From: Eubacteriales Family XIII. Incertae Sedis bacterium
Lineage (GTDB): Bacteria; Bacillota; Clostridia; Peptostreptococcales; Anaerovoracaceae
NCBI GenBank assembly: GCA_031269205.1
Contig: JAISZM010000163.1
Location: forward strand, 1 to 47,885
Length of the DNA stretch: 47,885 nucleotides
Direction: 5' to 3'
How positions within the stretch are numbered: position 1 is the first letter of the stretch; each line of letters starts with the position of its first letter. Both the position numbers and the translations under genes were made by a program. Positions 1-7,490 of the stretch are shown here, one piece after another. The notes below the pieces were generated by a model. The model was not told the origin of the DNA. It made no database searches and was given only the letters and a program-made list of their open reading frames with translations.

Positions 1-344
1 CGCTCCCTGTCCTGCGGCACCTCGCCGTCGAACTCCTCGAGTAGCTTTCGCGCGAGATTTATGATGTTCGCGGACTTCGTGCGATACATGCCTATCGTGC
101 GTATGACGTTCTCCACGTCCTCCCGGCGCGCGCCTGCGAGAGCGGCCGCGTCGGGCCAGCGCCGAAACAGCTCGGGGCTGACCTTGTTCACGCTCACGTC
201 CGTCGTCTGCGCTGACAGCACGACGGCCACGAGCAGCTGGAACACGTTCACGTGGTCGAGCGCGCACTCCGCCTCGGGATAGGCGGCCGCGAGCGCGTCG
301 AGCACGCGGATCATCTTCGGCTTTGTCAGGGTATCTCGCTTCAT
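1..344 (-). CDS. nth: Endonuclease III, N-terminal part (runs off the window)
   Basis: Partial gene: the ATG is at 344 on the minus strand and the 3' end lies beyond base 1, leaving 114 codons. The product would be the base-excision repair DNA glycosylase/AP lyase of the HhH-GPD family. The visible part starts MKRDTLTKPKMIRVLDAL and continues with the family hallmark LLVAVVLSAQTTDVSVNKV followed by LFRRWPDAAALAGA and VENVIRTIGMYRTKSANI, which matches the N-terminal helical domain of Nth. The catalytic Lys/Asp and the C-terminal iron-sulfur cluster loop are outside the window. There is no clear ribosome binding site; a perfect TATAAT lies 7 bases before the ATG. The identification is firm, the start likely. 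Confidence 0.9.
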   Translation of the reverse strand, partial: MKRDTLTKPKMIRVLDALAAAYPEAECALDHVNVFQLLVAVVLSAQTTDVSVNKVSPELFRRWPDAAALAGARREDVENVIRTIGMYRTKSANIINLARKLLEEFDGEVPQDRE

Positions 345-351
345 ACCCGTT

Positions 352-357
352 ATTATA
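352..357 (-). promoter_or_regulatory. Candidate -10 of nth, leaderless arrangement
   Basis: On the minus strand TATAAT (357 to 352) is followed by 7 bases and then the nth ATG. A start site about 7 bases after the -10 would fall at the A of the ATG, so the mRNA could be leaderless. No -35 is visible. Confidence 0.4.
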
Positions 358-410
358 CCTCGAAAACTTCCAGCGCTTATATCTGCCTGGTAAAAACGCG
401 GGATAAGCCA

Positions 411-445
411 GGCTCTCGATTCCCTGCTGTTCGCTGTAGGGGTAA
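411..445. repeat. 35-bp palindromic repeat, copy 1
   Basis: This 35-bp segment matches 4527-4561 at 32 of 35 positions. The core contains TTCCCTGCTGTTCGCTG and can fold as a short hairpin (CCCTGC against GTAGGG with one G-T pair). Here it lies between nth and thrS. An additional perfect 8-bp inverted repeat, ATTCCCTG (419-426) and CAGGGAAT (453-460), extends from it. No coding role is visible here. Confidence 0.6.
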
Positions 446-495
446 GAGGCTTCAGGGAATTGAACCCCATCGCCCTCCCTGCTTTCCATCGTATA

Positions 496-504
496 TGGTA
501 TACT
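496..504 (+). promoter_or_regulatory. Extended -10 promoter of thrS
   Basis: TGgTATACT is an extended -10 element 25 bases before the thrS ATG. A ribosome binding site (AAGGAG, near 512-517) lies between. No convincing -35 is present. No T-box antiterminator sequence is seen in this short upstream region. Confidence 0.5.
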
Positions 505-528
505 TGAGGGCAAGGAGAGATAATTAAA

Positions 529-2277
529 ATGCCAAACGAAACACTTGATTTCCATAACGACCCCGAGGCGCGTGAAGCTTACCGCCATACGGCGTCGCAC
601 ATCATGGCGCAGGCCGTGAAGCGGCTATGGCCGGACGCGAAGCTCGCGATAGGCCCCGCGATCGAGGACGGGTTCTACTACGATTTCGACCTTGAACACA
701 AGCTCACGGAGGAGGATTTCAGAGCCATCGAGAAGGAAATAAAAAAAATTCTCAAGGCCAATTACCCGCTCGAACGCCGCGAGCTTTCGCGCGAGGACGC
801 GCTGAAGTGGGCGGACGACAGCGGCGAACCTTACAAGCGCGAACTCATTGAGGCGCTGCCGGAGGGCGAAGCGATTTCTTTCTATGAGCAGGGGGAGTTC
901 ACGGATCTCTGCCGCGGGCCGCACCTTGCGTTCACGGGGCAGGTGAAAGCCGAAAAACTCATGAGTGTGGCCGGTTCCTATTGGCGCGGCGACTCGAACA
1001 ACAAGATGCTTCAGCGCATTTACGGCACAGCGTGGCCGAGCCGCGAGGAACTCGACGCGTACATCGCCCGCATAGAGGAAGCGAAAAAGCGCGACCATCG
1101 CAGAATAGGTAAGGAGATGGGGCTTTTCATCCTCCACGAGGACGGACCGGGCTTCCCGTTCTTCCTCCCGAACGGCATGATAATAAGGAATGAACTCGAG
1201 CGGTTCTGGCGCGATGAGCACGCGAAGCGCGGCTACGCGGAGATCAGGACGCCGCTCATCCTGAACGAGGAACTGTGGCACACGTCGGGGCACTGGGATC
1301 ATTACAAGGAGAACATGTACTTCACGAAAATCGATGAAGCGGACTATGCGATCAAGCCGATGAACTGCCCCGGCGCCATGCTCGTATACGCGAACCGGAT
1401 GTACAGTTACCGCGACCTGCCCGTCAGGTTCGCCGAGCTTGGCCAGGTGCACCGCCACGAGATGTCGGGCGTACTGCACGGCCTCATGCGTGTGCGCACG
1501 TTCACGCAGGACGACGGCCACATCTTCATGCTGCCGGAGCAGACGGAGGATGAGATCATCAGGGTCATCGAGTTCACGGACTATATATACAAGCTCTTCG
1601 GCTTCGACTACCGCGTCGAGATATCGACGAAGCCCGAGGATTCGATGGGTTCAGAAGAGGACTGGGACAGGGCGACGGCCGCCCTCGTATCCGCGGCCGA
1701 GAAGAAGGGTGTGGAGTACGTCGTCAACGAGGGCGACGGCGCCTTCTACGGACCGAAGATAGACTTTCACCTGAGGGACAGCATAGGGCGCACGTGGCAG
1801 TGCGGCACGATACAGCTCGACTTCCAGATGCCCGGGCGCTTCGGCGTTACCTACGTCGGCGCGGACGGAAACAGGCACGTCCCCTACCTCATACATCGCG
1901 CCATCTTTGGCAGCATAGAGCGTTTCATAGGCATACTGACCGAGCACTTCGCGGGCAAATTCCCGCTGTGGCTCGCGCCCGTGCAGCTAAAGGTACTCAC
2001 GGTCACGGAACAGTACAATCCGTTTGCCGGGAACCTCGCGAAGAGATTTGAGGACGCGGGCCTGCGCGTGAAGGTCGACGGCCGCAACGAGAAGATAGGC
2101 TACAAGATCAGGGAGGCGCGTAACGCACGTGACTCGTACATCGTCGTCGTTGGCGAGAAGGAGGCGAACGGCGCCGTGTTGCCCGTGCGCTCATCGAAGG
2201 AAGGCGAGCTTGGCGAGTTCACGACGGACGCGCTCATAGCCAAGCTCACTGCGGAGGTGGCTAGCAAGGCGGTGTAG
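529..2277 (+). CDS. thrS: Threonyl-tRNA synthetase lacking the TGS domain
   Basis: Charges tRNA-Thr with threonine in the cytoplasm. The 582-residue protein begins directly with the N2 editing domain (HTASHIMAQAVKRLWPDAK with the HxxxH motif, then DLCRGPHL and SVAGSYWRGD). The class II catalytic core follows, with MNCPGAM (zinc Cys), RFAELGQVHRHE (motif 2), TQDDGHIF and PYLIHRAIFGSIERF (motif 3), and then a normal C-terminal anticodon-binding domain. The usual N-terminal TGS domain of about 60 residues is absent: only a handful of residues precede the editing domain, and the ribosome binding site AAGGAG fixes the start. Known ThrRS proteins of about 635-645 residues carry TGS, so this is a shortened form. 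The stop codon is TAG. Confidence 0.96.
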   Translation: MPNETLDFHNDPEAREAYRHTASHIMAQAVKRLWPDAKLAIGPAIEDGFYYDFDLEHKLTEEDFRAIEKEIKKILKANYPLERRELSREDALKWADDSGEPYKRELIEALPEGEAISFYEQGEFTDLCRGPHLAFTGQVKAEKLMSVAGSYWRGDSNNKMLQRIYGTAWPSREELDAYIARIEEAKKRDHRRIGKEMGLFILHEDGPGFPFFLPNGMIIRNELERFWRDEHAKRGYAEIRTPLILNEELWHTSGHWDHYKENMYFTKIDEADYAIKPMNCPGAMLVYANRMYSYRDLPVRFAELGQVHRHEMSGVLHGLMRVRTFTQDDGHIFMLPEQTEDEIIRVIEFTDYIYKLFGFDYRVEISTKPEDSMGSEEDWDRATAALVSAAEKKGVEYVVNEGDGAFYGPKIDFHLRDSIGRTWQCGTIQLDFQMPGRFGVTYVGADGNRHVPYLIHRAIFGSIERFIGILTEHFAGKFPLWLAPVQLKVLTVTEQYNPFAGNLAKRFEDAGLRVKVDGRNEKIGYKIREARNARDSYIVVVGEKEANGAVLPVRSSKEGELGEFTTDALIAKLTAEVASKAV

Positions 2278-2323
2278 CCCGGCGGCCGGGGAGACATGAG
2301 ATCTTTGATAACAAGGAGTTACG

Positions 2324-3391
2324 ATGAACACATTATTTAGTTGGCGGAGCAATAAATTCAGGCTGCGCGTGGTCGCCGCCGCGGTTCTTCTTATCGCGAC
2401 GCTCGCGTTCACAACGGGATGCGCGGGCGCGCCCACCACCGTCAACGACGCCCCGCCCGATAAGAGTTTCATCGCGCGCGTCTCCATCGTCGGCGAGATA
2501 TCGGACGTCAGCGACCAATACGCATCGTCGAACGACTCGTATCACCACGACTGGACGAATAAAACCATAGACGAGCTGATAAAGAACAAGCGCAACAAGG
2601 GTCTTCTGCTCTATGTCGACTCGCCGGGTGGCAACGTCTACGAGAGCGATGAGCTTTACCTGAAAATCATGGAGTACAAGGAAGAGACGAAACGCCCCGT
2701 CTACGTATACATGGGTCCCCTCGCCGCGTCGGGCGCGTATTACATCTCCGCTGGAGCGGACAAGATATATGCGAACCGCAACACCTGGACAGGCTCGATA
2801 GGCGTCATATCAGGCACGTATTTCGACGTGTCGGGCTTTCTGAAGAAGCACGGCATCACGGCCACCGACGTCACCTCTGGCGAGAACAAGGGCATGGGCA
2901 ACTACTTCGCGCCGATGACGGACGAGCAGCGCGCCATCATTCAGAGCCTCGTCGACGAGGCCTACGAGCAGTTCACCTCCATAGTCGCCGAGGGTCGCGG
3001 CATGGATGCGGAGGCGGTGAAGAAGGTCGCAGACGGTCGCATCTACACGGCGAAGCAGGCCAAAGCCGGCGGGCTGATAGACGACGTACTCACGGAGAAG
3101 GAGGCCGCCCGCGCCATCAAAAAAGAGATGGGCGATGATAACCTGAGCGTGAGCGATATACGCTTCGTCCCCGCAGACGACCTCTTCGGGCTGACCGGCG
3201 CCGACCCCTTCTCGCTACTTGGCTTCAGCCTAGGCTCGCTGTTCGGACTTACTCCGGACGAAGGGCTGTCCGGCGCGAGCGGCGCGCGGGCGGCGGATGA
3301 TTCGGAACCGAAGGAAGGCGACGTCAGCCGCGTCCTCGACCTCGCGACCAAGGGCGACCGCATCCCTCTGAAATATCTGTACGAGGGATGA
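2324..3391 (+). CDS. sppA: SppA-like signal peptide peptidase (S49), putative lipoprotein
   Basis: A 355-residue membrane-anchored serine peptidase of the S49/SppA family, expected to cleave left-over signal peptides at the outer face of the membrane. Residues 11-32 form a positively charged and hydrophobic signal segment ending in TTGC, so Cys33 may be lipidated; this lipobox is not canonical. The catalytic nucleophile is Ser136 in GPLAASGAYY and the general base is Lys189 in TSGENKGMG. The 53-residue spacing agrees with the Ser/Lys dyad of Bacillus SppA. GRIYTAKQAKAGGLID near residue 233 is the usual C-terminal family motif. AAGGAG lies just before the ATG. The stop overlaps the next start (ATGA), so the two genes are translationally coupled. 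The first codons contain a 20-bp sequence repeated at 43033. Confidence 0.88.
   Translation: MNTLFSWRSNKFRLRVVAAAVLLIATLAFTTGCAGAPTTVNDAPPDKSFIARVSIVGEISDVSDQYASSNDSYHHDWTNKTIDELIKNKRNKGLLLYVDSPGGNVYESDELYLKIMEYKEETKRPVYVYMGPLAASGAYYISAGADKIYANRNTWTGSIGVISGTYFDVSGFLKKHGITATDVTSGENKGMGNYFAPMTDEQRAIIQSLVDEAYEQFTSIVAEGRGMDAEAVKKVADGRIYTAKQAKAGGLIDDVLTEKEAARAIKKEMGDDNLSVSDIRFVPADDLFGLTGADPFSLLGFSLGSLFGLTPDEGLSGASGARAADDSEPKEGDVSRVLDLATKGDRIPLKYLYEG
2334..2353. repeat. 20-bp exact repeat, copy inside sppA
   Basis: TATTTAGTTGGCGGAGCAAT is identical to 43033-43052. This copy encodes residues 5-10 of the SppA-like protein; the other lies between genes. Confidence 0.6.
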
Positions 3392-4455
3392 TAGCAATAA
3401 AAGTCATAGGCGTATTCATCATCGTCCTCATCGGCTTTCTCGCGTGTAAGGTCGGGTGGCTTCCCATAAAATCGGCCGCTTACCTCTCAAGAATCGTCCT
3501 GTTCATCGCCTGCCCGTGCGTCCTGTTCCTCGCCATCGCGCGGCAGGAATATTCGCTCGAGAGCCTTTACACGATGCTGACGCTCATGGCCGTGTCCGTC
3601 GTTCTCTACGTGCTCTCGTACGTGATAGGCTTCGCTTTCTGTCGCCTGTTCCGCGTGCCGCGCGCGGACACTGGCATGTATGTGAACTTCTGCGCGACGC
3701 CGAACAACGGCTTCATCGGCATCCCCGTCGCGCTCGCCGTATTAGGTCAACCTGTACTGTTCATTATCGCCCTGCTGAACATGATGCAAGCGTTCTTCCT
3801 GTACTCGTATGGCACGTATCTGCTGCGGTCGCGTTCCGGTAATAAGGACGGTGGCAGAGCCGCGCCCACAAGCGTCGCCACCGCGTCCGTCCAGGATGCC
3901 GATACCGCCGAAAGCGGGGATGTCGGTAACATAGCTTTCGCGGAAGACGCGCCTGCCAATCGCGCGGGAAGCCTGAAACAACTCCTCAAAGATTTCTTCC
4001 TACCGCCCGTGATCGGCTGCCTCGCCGGCGTGGCGTTCTTCCTCCTTCGCATACCAGTACCCGAGGCTGTGGCCGACGTCCTTGAATCCGTCGGAGCCAC
4101 GATGACGCCGCTCTGCATGATATTCATAGGGATACAACTGACCGAGAGCAGCCCGCGCAGGCTTTTCGCGAACAAACGGCTGCTTGCCGTGTCGATACTT
4201 CGCCTCATCGTCATCCCCGCCCTGTTCTTCGTCATCCTCCTGCCCTTGTATCTCATCGGCGTTCCGATGAGCATAGACTCGCTTCTTCTCAGCGCAATAC
4301 TCATCAACTTCATGACGCCCATAGGCGCGGCTCTGCCTCCGCTCGCAGAGATTTACGGCGGCAGCGTCAAACTTGCGTCAGAAGGCGTCTTCCTGTCGAC
4401 GCTCATCTCCATGTTCACGATCCCCATCATCTGCATTTTTCTCGGTATGCTATGA
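3388..4455 (+). CDS. AEC (auxin efflux carrier)-family permease
   Basis: A 355-residue integral membrane protein with about ten hydrophobic segments in two halves, split by a polar central loop (about residues 150-200, rich in Ala, Asp and Gly). The first half contains ARIVLF-like and FCATPNNGFIGIPVALAVLG segments, the latter typical of AEC/BASS-fold transporters. The second half ends in NFMTPIGAALPPLAEIYGG. AEC proteins export or exchange organic acids or related anions; the substrate cannot be read from sequence. The start ATG overlaps the sppA stop as ATGA, which makes the pair an operon. The family call is good, the substrate unknown. Confidence 0.8.
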   Translation: MIAIKVIGVFIIVLIGFLACKVGWLPIKSAAYLSRIVLFIACPCVLFLAIARQEYSLESLYTMLTLMAVSVVLYVLSYVIGFAFCRLFRVPRADTGMYVNFCATPNNGFIGIPVALAVLGQPVLFIIALLNMMQAFFLYSYGTYLLRSRSGNKDGGRAAPTSVATASVQDADTAESGDVGNIAFAEDAPANRAGSLKQLLKDFFLPPVIGCLAGVAFFLLRIPVPEAVADVLESVGATMTPLCMIFIGIQLTESSPRRLFANKRLLAVSILRLIVIPALFFVILLPLYLIGVPMSIDSLLLSAILINFMTPIGAALPPLAEIYGGSVKLASEGVFLSTLISMFTIPIICIFLGML

Positions 4456-4478
4456 ACGGAGCGCTGTAGGGGGGTGTC

Positions 4479-4643
4479 ATGAGTGTCAATCGTAAGTACA
4501 AGGACAGTTTGTTCACAGATTATCTCGGCTCTCGGTTCCCTGCTGTTCGCTGCCGGGGTAACGATACGCTCGAGAACGTGCTGTACGGCGGCCAGCAGAA
4601 CGACATCTCGTTTCACATATATCAGTCATTTCCTTGCGCATAA
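4479..4643 (+). pseudogene. Remnant of an Rpn-family (PD-(D/E)XK) nuclease gene
   Basis: A 54-codon reading frame starts MSVNRKYKDSLFTDYLGS, the N-terminal signature of Rpn-family recombination-promoting nuclease/putative transposase proteins (typically NRKYKDSVF...LFGS). It resumes with TLENVLYGGQQNDISFHI, which matches the conserved segment that normally follows some 25-30 residues later (TLEDVLYM..KNDISF). The segment in between has been replaced by the 35-bp palindromic repeat (4527-4561), read in frame, and the gene then ends at a TAA after YQSFPCA, far short of the family length of about 280-300 residues. The catalytic residues are missing. It is most likely a decayed fragment; expression as a small protein cannot be excluded. 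Confidence 0.55.
4527..4561. repeat. 35-bp palindromic repeat, copy 2 (inside the Rpn remnant)
   Basis: Matches 411-445 with three mismatches. GTTCCC and GGGG-T-AAC at its ends can pair around TGCTGTTCGCTGCC. It is read in frame as GSRFPAVRCRG within the Rpn remnant, so it looks like an inserted element or an internal duplication. Confidence 0.6.
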
Positions 4644-4740
4644 CAGCGTGTACCATGTACAATCAATGAGAGCGTGAATAGGTCGGCAAAGAAAGGGATT
4701 GCGCGGCAGCCTTGATTGAGCGTTTGCGCCGCCGCGCGGC

Positions 4741-5883
4741 ATGGTTCAGAGTGTGAAGAATATAAAACATAAGATACATGTAGTAATCGGCACCCGCCCG
4801 GAGGCTATTAAGATGGCTCCGCTCATTAAGGAACTCGAACGCCGCCCTGAGCAGTTTGAAGCGTCGGTCGTTGCAACCGGGCAGCATAGGGAAATGCTCG
4901 CCCAAGTACTCGATTCATTTGAGATCATTCCTGCGCATGATCTCGACATCATGCGGCACGGCCAGACGCTTGCGGACATCACCACCCGGGTGCTGAACGG
5001 AATGACTGAGTTGCTTCGCTTGGAGAGACCCTCCGCTGTCCTTGTCCACGGAGATACGACCACGGCCATGGCGGCCGCCATGGCGGCTTTTTACGAAGAG
5101 ATTCCCATCGGCCATGTGGAGGCGGGTCTTCGGACCTACAACACGAGGGAGCCTTTCCCCGAGGAATTCAACCGACAGTGCATCGGTTCGATGGCTTCAT
5201 ATCACTTCGCGCCTACGGCACTCGCAGAGAAAAACTTGCTTGACGAGCACAAAGACCCCGACCGTATCATCGTGACGGGAAACACCGCGATTGACGCCCT
5301 CGCGCTCACGCTCCATGACGCCTATTCAACGCCGGATTTGGATTGGGTATGCGATGATCGTCTGATTCTCGTGACATGCCACAGGCGTGAGAATCTAGGT
5401 GAAAATATGCGGGCGATATTTACAGCGCTTCGTCGCATAGTCACGGATTATCCGGACACAAAGGTGATATACCCCGTACATTTAAATCCGAGAATACAGC
5501 AAAAAGCAAAGGACATACTTGGGGATTCTGACCGCGTCAGGTTGATTGACCCTCTGGCCGTGATTGACTTCCACAACTATATGAACCGCGCCTATCTGAT
5601 CCTCACCGACAGCGGCGGCGTACAGGAAGAAGCTCCGAGCATGGGCAAGCCCGTGCTTGTCGCCCGCAACGTGACGGAAAGGCCGGAAGGCGTGGACGCC
5701 GGCACGCTCAAGATAGCCGGCGTGGCAGAAGAGGGGGTCTACGCATCGATAGCGGAACTGCTCGACGATAGCGCGCTCTACGAAAGGATGGCAGGCGCCA
5801 AGAATCCGTACGGCGACGGCCATGCGAGCGAACGCATCGCGGATTTTTTGTGGAAAACTCTCTCTATTACATGCTCGGGATGA
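4741..5883 (+). CDS. wecB: UDP-N-acetylglucosamine 2-epimerase (non-hydrolysing)
   Basis: Interconverts UDP-GlcNAc and UDP-ManNAc for cell-wall teichoic acid or capsule precursors. The 380-residue protein carries the family N-terminal motif VVIGTRPEAIKMAPLIKEL, then VVATGQHREML, VLVHGDTTTAMAAAMAAFYEEIPIGHVEAGLRT, PFPEEFNRQ, VTGNTAIDAL, VTCHRRENLGE and LTDSGGVQEEAPSMGKPVLVARNVTERPEG, all in the expected order (GT-B fold). No ribosome binding site is visible before the ATG; a possible hairpin made of GCGCGGC (4701-4707) and GCCGCGC (4731-4737) abuts it. A GTG at 4753 is an alternative start. The gene converges on galE with a 23-bp gap, so the two sugar-nucleotide genes face each other. Confidence 0.93.
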   Translation: MVQSVKNIKHKIHVVIGTRPEAIKMAPLIKELERRPEQFEASVVATGQHREMLAQVLDSFEIIPAHDLDIMRHGQTLADITTRVLNGMTELLRLERPSAVLVHGDTTTAMAAAMAAFYEEIPIGHVEAGLRTYNTREPFPEEFNRQCIGSMASYHFAPTALAEKNLLDEHKDPDRIIVTGNTAIDALALTLHDAYSTPDLDWVCDDRLILVTCHRRENLGENMRAIFTALRRIVTDYPDTKVIYPVHLNPRIQQKAKDILGDSDRVRLIDPLAVIDFHNYMNRAYLILTDSGGVQEEAPSMGKPVLVARNVTERPEGVDAGTLKIAGVAEEGVYASIAELLDDSALYERMAGAKNPYGDGHASERIADFLWKTLSITCSG

Positions 5884-5906
5884 GTGGAAGAAAGAAGCCC
5901 ATGCGC

Positions 5907-7106
5907 TCATCGCGCCGTTTGCTGCCAGCGCCAGGAATCGATACACATTTCGTCGATGCCGCGCCGCGCTTTGAAGCCGAGTTCTTTTTCGGCGAGACTG
6001 GTATCGGCGTAGACGGTCGCGAGATCGCCGGGGCGGCGGGGATATGCGGCTTTCGACAATTCCTTGCCACAGGCCCGCTCGAAAGCAGCAATGATCTCTT
6101 TCACGCTGGTTCCTTTGCCCGTTCCAATGTTGAATGCCCGGACATTCAAATCCTTCAGGCGCCGCTCTTTTTCATCTGTCGCGCTTGAGTTTTCAGTCAG
6201 AGACGCAACGCTGCAGGCATCCTTCTCCGTGATTTCCTTTTTATTATCCCGGTCTATCATTCTCCGCAGATATTCCATCGCAACCAGGTGGCCTTCCGCG
6301 AGATCCATCACATGGATGTAATCACGCACCCCGGAGCCATCGGGGGTATCGTAATCGTCGCCAAATATTCGTATTTCGGGGAGATCGCCGGCGGCGACTT
6401 TGGCTACGTATGGTAATAGGTTGTTCGGAATTCCCTGAGGTTCCTCACCGATCAATCCACTCTCGTGCGCGCCTATAGGATTGAAATATCTGAGCATGAT
6501 CACGCGCCACGCATGATCGACGGCGCCCATGTCCGTGAGTATGCGCTCTATTATGACCTTTGTCCAGCCGTATGGATTCGTAGCGCCGAGGGGATAATTT
6601 TCATAGTAGGGTACGGGGTTATCCTGCCTATACACGGTCGCGGATGAGCTAAAAATCAGGTTTTTCACATCAGAGGCGTTCATGGCTTTTAGCAGATTGA
6701 TGGTTCCCGTCAAATTATTATCGTAGTATTCCAGTGGTTTTTCGACGGATTCGCCGACGGACTTGATTCCGGCGAAATGAATGACGGCGTCGAAATCATA
6801 TTTGTTGAAAACCGTTGCTACGGCCGCTTCGTCCGTCAGGTCGACCTCTTCACAGATACAGGATCTGTCGGTTATTTTCTCTATGCGGGCAGGTACGTCT
6901 CGTTTGCTGTTTGAGAAGTTGTCAAGCAGTACGACATCGTAACCTCTGTCCAAGAGTACGACGGCGGTGTGGCTTCCTATGAATCCGGCGCCACCGGTCA
7001 AAAGTATTGTTTTATTATCAGAGCGGCTTGCATCGCGATTGGCCATAAGTAAGTCGGTGACGTTGTCGTCAATACTCCTCTCCGGAATCGTACGGTTCTC
7101 TATCAA
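5907..7106 (-). CDS. galE: UDP-glucose 4-epimerase with an internal insertion
   Basis: Interconverts UDP-glucose and UDP-galactose; extended short-chain dehydrogenase fold. LLTGGAGFIGSH (about residues 35-46) is the NAD-binding motif, IFSSSATVY holds the catalytic Ser, and NPYGWTK gives Tyr179 and Lys183 of YxxxK. DYIHVMDLAEGH and FNIGTGKGTSVKEII follow as usual. Between these two motifs, about residues 281-321, lies a polar stretch of about 35-40 residues rich in Lys, Glu, Asp and Ser that typical GalE (about 330-340 residues) lacks. The frame opens at a TTG at 7106; an ATG at 7046, just before the conserved region, is a possible true start and would give 379 residues. Neither has a good ribosome binding site. 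Confidence 0.92.
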   Translation of the reverse strand: MIENRTIPERSIDDNVTDLLMANRDASRSDNKTILLTGGAGFIGSHTAVVLLDRGYDVVLLDNFSNSKRDVPARIEKITDRSCICEEVDLTDEAAVATVFNKYDFDAVIHFAGIKSVGESVEKPLEYYDNNLTGTINLLKAMNASDVKNLIFSSSATVYRQDNPVPYYENYPLGATNPYGWTKVIIERILTDMGAVDHAWRVIMLRYFNPIGAHESGLIGEEPQGIPNNLLPYVAKVAAGDLPEIRIFGDDYDTPDGSGVRDYIHVMDLAEGHLVAMEYLRRMIDRDNKKEITEKDACSVASLTENSSATDEKERRLKDLNVRAFNIGTGKGTSVKEIIAAFERACGKELSKAAYPRRPGDLATVYADTSLAEKELGFKARRGIDEMCIDSWRWQQTAR

Positions 7107-7366
7107 TTAATATGTATCATATCATCATTCGATACGCCTTACAATCTGATCCCTTGTCCATTTTGGCTTCCTCACGTACCCTAAAGTACGCTCCGGTGAG
7201 CCAAAGCTTTGTATTAGACTCGGCTACGCCTCGCAGCTATCGCCCTCAGAACCCGATCTGAACAAAACTAGCGCGGCAACTGAATAGTTTCGATTTAACC
7301 ACCAAACAGTGACAAGAAATTTATAACCGATGTAAAGCCCCTGTAACCGCGGCGCGGCCGCGAAGA

Positions 7367-7382
7367 TATAATATGATATAAG
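7367..7382 (+). promoter_or_regulatory. Promoter -10 region of dapA
   Basis: TATAAT at 7367-7372 overlaps a second, extended -10-like TGaTATAAG at 7374-7382, about 110-125 bases before the dapA ATG. No -35 of consensus quality is seen. Confidence 0.45.
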
Positions 7383-7449
7383 GTGAGCAAGCGCGCTGTG
7401 ACAGGCGAACCTGTGACCGCTCGCGAGGTAGCATGAACGACGAAGGCGA

Positions 7450-7490
7450 AAACTTTTCACACGTAGCTGATAGCGAGAAATGAGGCAAAA
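7450..7490 (+). repeat. Leader repeat, copy A (before dapA)
   Basis: AAAACTTTTCACACG, then a variable middle, then GAAATGAGGCAAAA, directly followed by the dapA ATG. Both conserved blocks recur before the GH25 gene (8456-8497), and the second block recurs before cooT. The GAGG inside it serves as ribosome binding site. Confidence 0.6.

Larger units (their letters stand above)
7107..7490. other. 384-bp intergenic region between galE and dapA
   Basis: No gene is seen in this divergent region. It holds an imperfect palindrome at 7165-7202 (CTCAC-GTAC and GTAC-GTGAG arms), a TATAAT/TGaTATAAG promoter cluster at 7367-7382, a short hairpin ACAGG-CGAA-CCTGT near 7401-7416, and the leader repeat that runs up to the dapA ribosome binding site. 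A long minus-strand frame covering 7224-8468 is only a shadow of dapA. Confidence 0.6.

Noticed and set aside
345..528. T-box leader before thrS
   Set aside because: The gap is only 184 bases and holds no T-box sequence (AGGGTGGNACCGCG) or terminator/antiterminator pair.
4649..4661. TGTAC-CAT-GTACA as a further copy of the shared operator
   Set aside because: The two GTAC cores are 7 bp apart instead of 9 and the flanks differ, so it does not fit the TCGTACA element.
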